DNA of 64,000 nucleotides, taken from NCBI GenBank assembly GCA_035625025.1, contig DASPQJ010000041.1:1-64000 (forward strand). Direction: 5' to 3'. The position numbers were made by a program, and so were the translations under genes. This document shows, one piece after another, positions 61,073 to 64,000 of the stretch. The stretch comes from Bog-793 sp035625025 (GTDB lineage Bacteria; Actinomycetota; Acidimicrobiia; Acidimicrobiales; Bog-793). The notes under the pieces were generated by a model, which was given only the letters and a program-made list of their open reading frames with translations, had not been told where the DNA came from and made no database searches. Numbering within the stretch: the stretch's first letter is position 1; every line of letters starts with the position of its first letter.

Positions 61073-61561
61073 ATGCAAGTCCTTGTCACCTGCGGCTCGA
61101 AGCGTGGAGGCACCGAGGAACTCGCCCAGATGCTCGCCGACGGTCTGCGGGAGGAAGGCCTCACCGTCGGCCTTTTCCGTCCGGAGGAGATCAAACACCT
61201 CGACCATTTCGACGTCGTCATCGTCGGCGGCGCGATCTACGCCGGCCGCTGGCACAAGACGTCACGACGCTTCGTGAAGGCCCACCTCCGAGAGCTCCGG
61301 CAACGCCCGACCTACTTCTTTTCCAGCGGACCCCTCGACGACTCCGCGGCCCGAAAGGAGATCCCGCCGGTGCAAGGGGTCCGGGCACTGATGAAACGGG
61401 TCGGCGCCCGCGGTCACATCACGTTCGGAGGCCGACTCCTTCCTGACGCCACGGGGTTTCCGGCCCGGGCGATGGCGAAGGAGCATTCCGGCGACTGGCG
61501 CGATCCCGCGCAGGTGCGGTCCTGGGCGAAGACGATCGCCGCGCAACTGAACGCGGGCTGA
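61073..61561 (+). CDS. Flavodoxin-domain protein
   Basis: The 162-residue protein has a flavodoxin fold: VLVTCGSKRGGTEELAQMLA replaces the usual FMN phosphate loop, followed by DHFDVVIVGGAIYAGRWHKT and YFFSSGPLDDSA. It resembles the HemG/menaquinone-dependent protoporphyrinogen oxidase-like group, which often acts in actinobacteria without known substrate. A very strong GGGGGAGG lies before ATG 61073. It precedes the DUF4389 gene with three bases between them, forming a pair. Confidence 0.85.
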   Translation: MQVLVTCGSKRGGTEELAQMLADGLREEGLTVGLFRPEEIKHLDHFDVVIVGGAIYAGRWHKTSRRFVKAHLRELRQRPTYFFSSGPLDDSAARKEIPPVQGVRALMKRVGARGHITFGGRLLPDATGFPARAMAKEHSGDWRDPAQVRSWAKTIAAQLNAG

Positions 61562-61564
61562 ACG

Positions 61565-62158
61565 GTGGCGCCGTATCCGGTGACCTTCGATCTCGAGCGA
61601 CCGGAGAAGATGGACCGCGCCCACGTCTTTTTGCGGATCCTGCTCCTCGTTGTGCTCTCCTGGGTCGCCGGATCCGCAACCGGAGGGGGTCTCGTCTATC
61701 TCGGTCTGCCCGTGGTCGCGGCGATCCTCATCTCCCAGGGTGGGGGGGAGCGCTACCTCACGGAGGACGGCGAGCGGATGACGAAGGTGCTTTCCTTCCT
61801 CGTCGGCCTGTATGCCTACTTCGCGCTCCTCACGGACCAACTGCCGGGCTTCGAGCGTGGCGCCATCCGCTTCGACGTCGTCCGCTCCGGCTCCCCCACC
61901 GTCTCCTCGGCACTCTGGCGGATCGCAAAGGCCATCCCGAGCGCGATCGTGCTCGCCCTGATCGGCTTCGTCAGCTGGATCGTGTGGCTCGTCGCCGCGA
62001 TCTTCATCCTCGCGAGCGAGCGCTACCCCGCGGGGCTCTGGAACTTCCAACGCGGCGTCGTCCGCTGGGAGGCCCGTCTCCTCGCCTACCTCGCCTCGCT
62101 CGTCGATCCGTACCCACCCTTCTCGTTCGACACCGGACCGGCGAGCACGATCCCCTGA
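61565..62158 (+). CDS. DUF4389 membrane protein
   Basis: The 197-residue protein fits the DUF4389 family: YPVTFDLERPEKMDRAHVFL at the N terminus, then helices LRILLLVVLSWVAGSATGGG, YLGLPVVAAILI, SFLVGLYAYFALLT and AIVLALIGFVSWIVWLVAAI, and the C-terminal YPAGLWNFQRGVVRWEARLL, which carries the conserved family pattern. The function is unknown. GTG 61565 lies three bases after the flavodoxin stop, so the two products may work together. Confidence 0.83.
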   Translation: MAPYPVTFDLERPEKMDRAHVFLRILLLVVLSWVAGSATGGGLVYLGLPVVAAILISQGGGERYLTEDGERMTKVLSFLVGLYAYFALLTDQLPGFERGAIRFDVVRSGSPTVSSALWRIAKAIPSAIVLALIGFVSWIVWLVAAIFILASERYPAGLWNFQRGVVRWEARLLAYLASLVDPYPPFSFDTGPASTIP

Positions 62159-62210
62159 GGCTCGGCGCGCGATGGCGCGACCGGGATCGTGACGGTCTCG
62201 CCGGGAGGCC

Positions 62211-63218
62211 TCAGCCCGCCTCGACGACGAGGACCGCCGCGCCCTCGACACGGTCGTGGGCGAGGTCGGCGAGGGCCTCGTCGGCGCGGGATAGAGGGTA
62301 GGGCGTCGTCACGACGCGCAGCGCCGCGCGGGCCGCGATCCGGAGGAATTCCTCGCCGTCGGCGCGGGTGTTGGCGGTCACGCTGCGCAGGTTCTTCTCG
62401 TAGAAGAGCTCGCTCTCGTAATCGAGCGGGGGGATCGCGCTGAGATAGATCCCCGCGACCGCGAGCGTCCCACCCCGCTCGAGGGCGGCGAGGGCGACGG
62501 GCACGAGCTCTCCCGCCGGCGCGAAGAGGATCGCCGCGTCGAGCGGTTCGGGCGGCGGGTCGGCCGCCCCCTGGACCGACGCTGCCCCGAGCTCGCGCGC
62601 CAGTCGGCGGGCTTCGGCCGAGCGCGTCATCACGTGGACGGTCGCCCCCTCGTAGAGGGCGACCTGAGCGGCGAGATGCGCCGAAGCGCCGAAGCCGTAG
62701 ATGCCGAGACGGCCGCCGGGAGGGAGCAGGGCCCGCCGCAAGGCCCGGAAGCCGATGATCCCGGCGCAGAGGAGCGGCGCGGCCTCGATGTCGGACGGCC
62801 CCGCGGGGATCGCGTAGGCGTAGCGCTCGTCGACGACCGCGAACTCGGCGTAGCCCCCGTCGGCGTCCCACCCGGTGAAGGCCGGCGCCTGACAGAGGTT
62901 CTCGTCGCCGCGGCGACAGAAGCCGCACGTCCCGTCGGTCGCGCGCAGCCAGGCGATGCCGACTCGCGCCCCAACGGGGAACCTCGACGACCCTGGTCCC
63001 AACGCCTTCACCGTGCCGACGACCTCGTGGCCGGGCACGACCCCGGGCCGGCGCGGCGGCAGCTCTCCCGCCGCGAGGTGGAGATCGGTCCGACAGACCC
63101 CGCAGGCCCGCACCCCGACGAGGACCTCGCCCGGGCCCGGTTCGGGGACGGGACGGTCGACGAGACGGAGCGGCCCGTCCTCGATCGGGCCGGGGCGGTC
63201 GACGATCCACGCACGCAT
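62211..63218 (-). CDS. Zinc-dependent alcohol dehydrogenase
   Basis: The 335-residue medium-chain dehydrogenase has the catalytic zinc ligands in ACGVCRTDLHLAAGELPP and VPGHEVVGTVKALGPGSSRF, the structural zinc site in GTCGFCRRGDENLC, and the nucleotide fold LGIYGFGASAHLAAQVALYE. The GFGASAH wording fits the AdhA-like group seen in acidophiles and actinobacteria. The preferred alcohol or aldehyde is unknown. ATG 63218 follows GAGACT by six bases. Confidence 0.9.
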   Translation of the reverse strand: MRAWIVDRPGPIEDGPLRLVDRPVPEPGPGEVLVGVRACGVCRTDLHLAAGELPPRRPGVVPGHEVVGTVKALGPGSSRFPVGARVGIAWLRATDGTCGFCRRGDENLCQAPAFTGWDADGGYAEFAVVDERYAYAIPAGPSDIEAAPLLCAGIIGFRALRRALLPPGGRLGIYGFGASAHLAAQVALYEGATVHVMTRSAEARRLARELGAASVQGAADPPPEPLDAAILFAPAGELVPVALAALERGGTLAVAGIYLSAIPPLDYESELFYEKNLRSVTANTRADGEEFLRIAARAALRVVTTPYPLSRADEALADLAHDRVEGAAVLVVEAG

Positions 63219-63224
63219 GACGTC

Positions 63225-63230
63225 AGTCTC
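63225..63230 (-). promoter_or_regulatory. -10-like hexamer of the alcohol dehydrogenase gene
   Basis: On the minus strand GAGACT plus six bases precedes ATG 63218, the leaderless spacing. Confidence 0.35.
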
Positions 63231-63364
63231 GCGTCTTGCAGCCGGCACGACCGCTCGGATTGCCGGGCGACCGGCCCGATGAGGTGCAACACTCGACGGT
63301 GGCGGCCGGTCACGGCGACGCCGGACGGGGACGGGGGAAAGGCCGTGGACGCTGGAGCAGTCTT

Positions 63365-64000
63365 TTGACGGCGCAGCGAACGTCACGCGACCGAGAACGT
63401 CCGGTTCGGGCGCGAACCGGCGGGGAGCCGGTCCCCCACGCGCATCACGCGCTGGTGTGCGCGGCCTACGGAGCGGTCGCCGTCGCCGCTCTCGTCGTCG
63501 GATCGGTTTTCGGCAAGGTCCATGGGGCACGCCTCGAACCGCGGGTCGTTCTCTGGTCGGCGACGGCGGTCTTCGTCCTGGCGGGGGTGACGACGACGCG
63601 GCGCCTCGCCCGTTGGCTCGGTCACGCCGTCGGGGTGAGCCCGCTCCCGGCGAGCGGGGCGGCTCTCCGCCTCACCATTTCGATCGCCGGCTACGTGATC
63701 ATCCTCTTCGCGGCGCTCGGCCTCATCTCGGTGCCGATCGACCATCTGCTCGTCGGGGGCGCGGTGACCGGCGTCGTCCTGGGCATCGCCGCCCAGCAGG
63801 TGCTCGGCAACGTCTTCGCCGGCGTCGTGCTGCTTGTCGCCCACCCGTTTTCCGTCGGCAACCACATCCGGGTCCGGTCCGGGGCGCTCGGGGGACAGTT
63901 CGACGGCGTCGTGCGGGGGATGAATCTCACCTACGTCACGCTCCGCACCGAAGAGGGCACCCTCCACGTCCCGAACTCGGCCATGCTCGCCGCCGCCGTC
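63365..64000 (+). CDS. MscS-family mechanosensitive channel, cut by window edge
   Basis: The first 212 codons of a small-conductance mechanosensitive channel are present; the rest is outside the window. After a basic, His-rich N terminus come the helices ALVCAAYGAVAVAALVVGSV, VVLWSATAVFVLAGVTTT and LTISIAGYVIILFAALGLIS, then the pore helix GVVLGIAAQQVLGNVFAGVV and the beta domain FSVGNHIRVRS. The start is uncertain: TTG 63365 has GGAG seven bases upstream, and GTG 63455 would remove the basic tail. Confidence 0.88.
   Translation, partial: MTAQRTSRDRERPVRARTGGEPVPHAHHALVCAAYGAVAVAALVVGSVFGKVHGARLEPRVVLWSATAVFVLAGVTTTRRLARWLGHAVGVSPLPASGAALRLTISIAGYVIILFAALGLISVPIDHLLVGGAVTGVVLGIAAQQVLGNVFAGVVLLVAHPFSVGNHIRVRSGALGGQFDGVVRGMNLTYVTLRTEEGTLHVPNSAMLAAAV

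Overview
The window looks like a chromosomal segment of a high-GC actinobacterium. Three things point that way: a mycothiol synthase gene, menaquinone genes instead of ubiquinone genes, and the actinobacterial arginine gene order argCJBDFRGH. Many genes start with GTG, a few with TTG. A member of the class Acidimicrobiia would fit, but that is a weak inference; the partial 16S rRNA gene at the left edge would settle it.

Layout. 1-1314 (minus): the 5-prime two-thirds of a 16S rRNA gene, its leader and a clear rrn promoter. 1311-10242 (minus): a 3-methyladenine DNA glycosylase gene and a complete arginine operon whose seven internal junctions are all 4-base GTGA overlaps, with a probable ArgR operator in front of argC. 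10277-13205: trpF, then a divergent two-component pair. 13209-20141 (minus): hisDCBHAF, a GroES-like gene, hisI and a YgfZ-like gene. 20176-24162: a small unknown protein, nth (minus), mshD-rlmN and a secreted double-FKBP protein. 24333-33641: an accessory stretch where three decayed genes (a deazaflavin-type reductase, a SAM methyltransferase and an AI-2E-type permease) lie between intact genes (menG, menF, a VOC protein, two unknown proteins, a tandem GNAT protein, a polyprenol-phosphate mannosyltransferase). 33674-42652: an LPG-synthase-like flippase, ppk-ppx, two SEDS cell-wall polymerases, a DUF151 nuclease and aroE. 42649-53932 (minus): ruvX, alaS, rarA, aspS, hisS, rel and a GT87-like membrane protein. 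53988-64000: two paralogous peroxiredoxins, DedA, TetR, GNAT, transketolase, an alpha/beta hydrolase, a flavodoxin, a DUF4389 protein, a zinc alcohol dehydrogenase and the start of an MscS channel running off the right edge.

How the genes work together. The arg and his operons make two amino acids (hisG and hisE are not in the window). alaS, aspS, hisS and rel join tRNA charging to the stringent response. ppk and ppx make and break polyphosphate. MenG and MenF serve menaquinone, and MshD makes the redox thiol mycothiol.

The most notable structural signal is not a gene. At least ten transcription units carry an xAnnnT hexamer (often TAnnnT) exactly six bases before the start codon, and a few others have it at five to nine bases. 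That is the layout expected for leaderless mRNAs. I did not find a CRISPR array, an intact insertion sequence, a tRNA gene, a phage or a defence system. I see no clear candidate for an entirely new multi-gene system.
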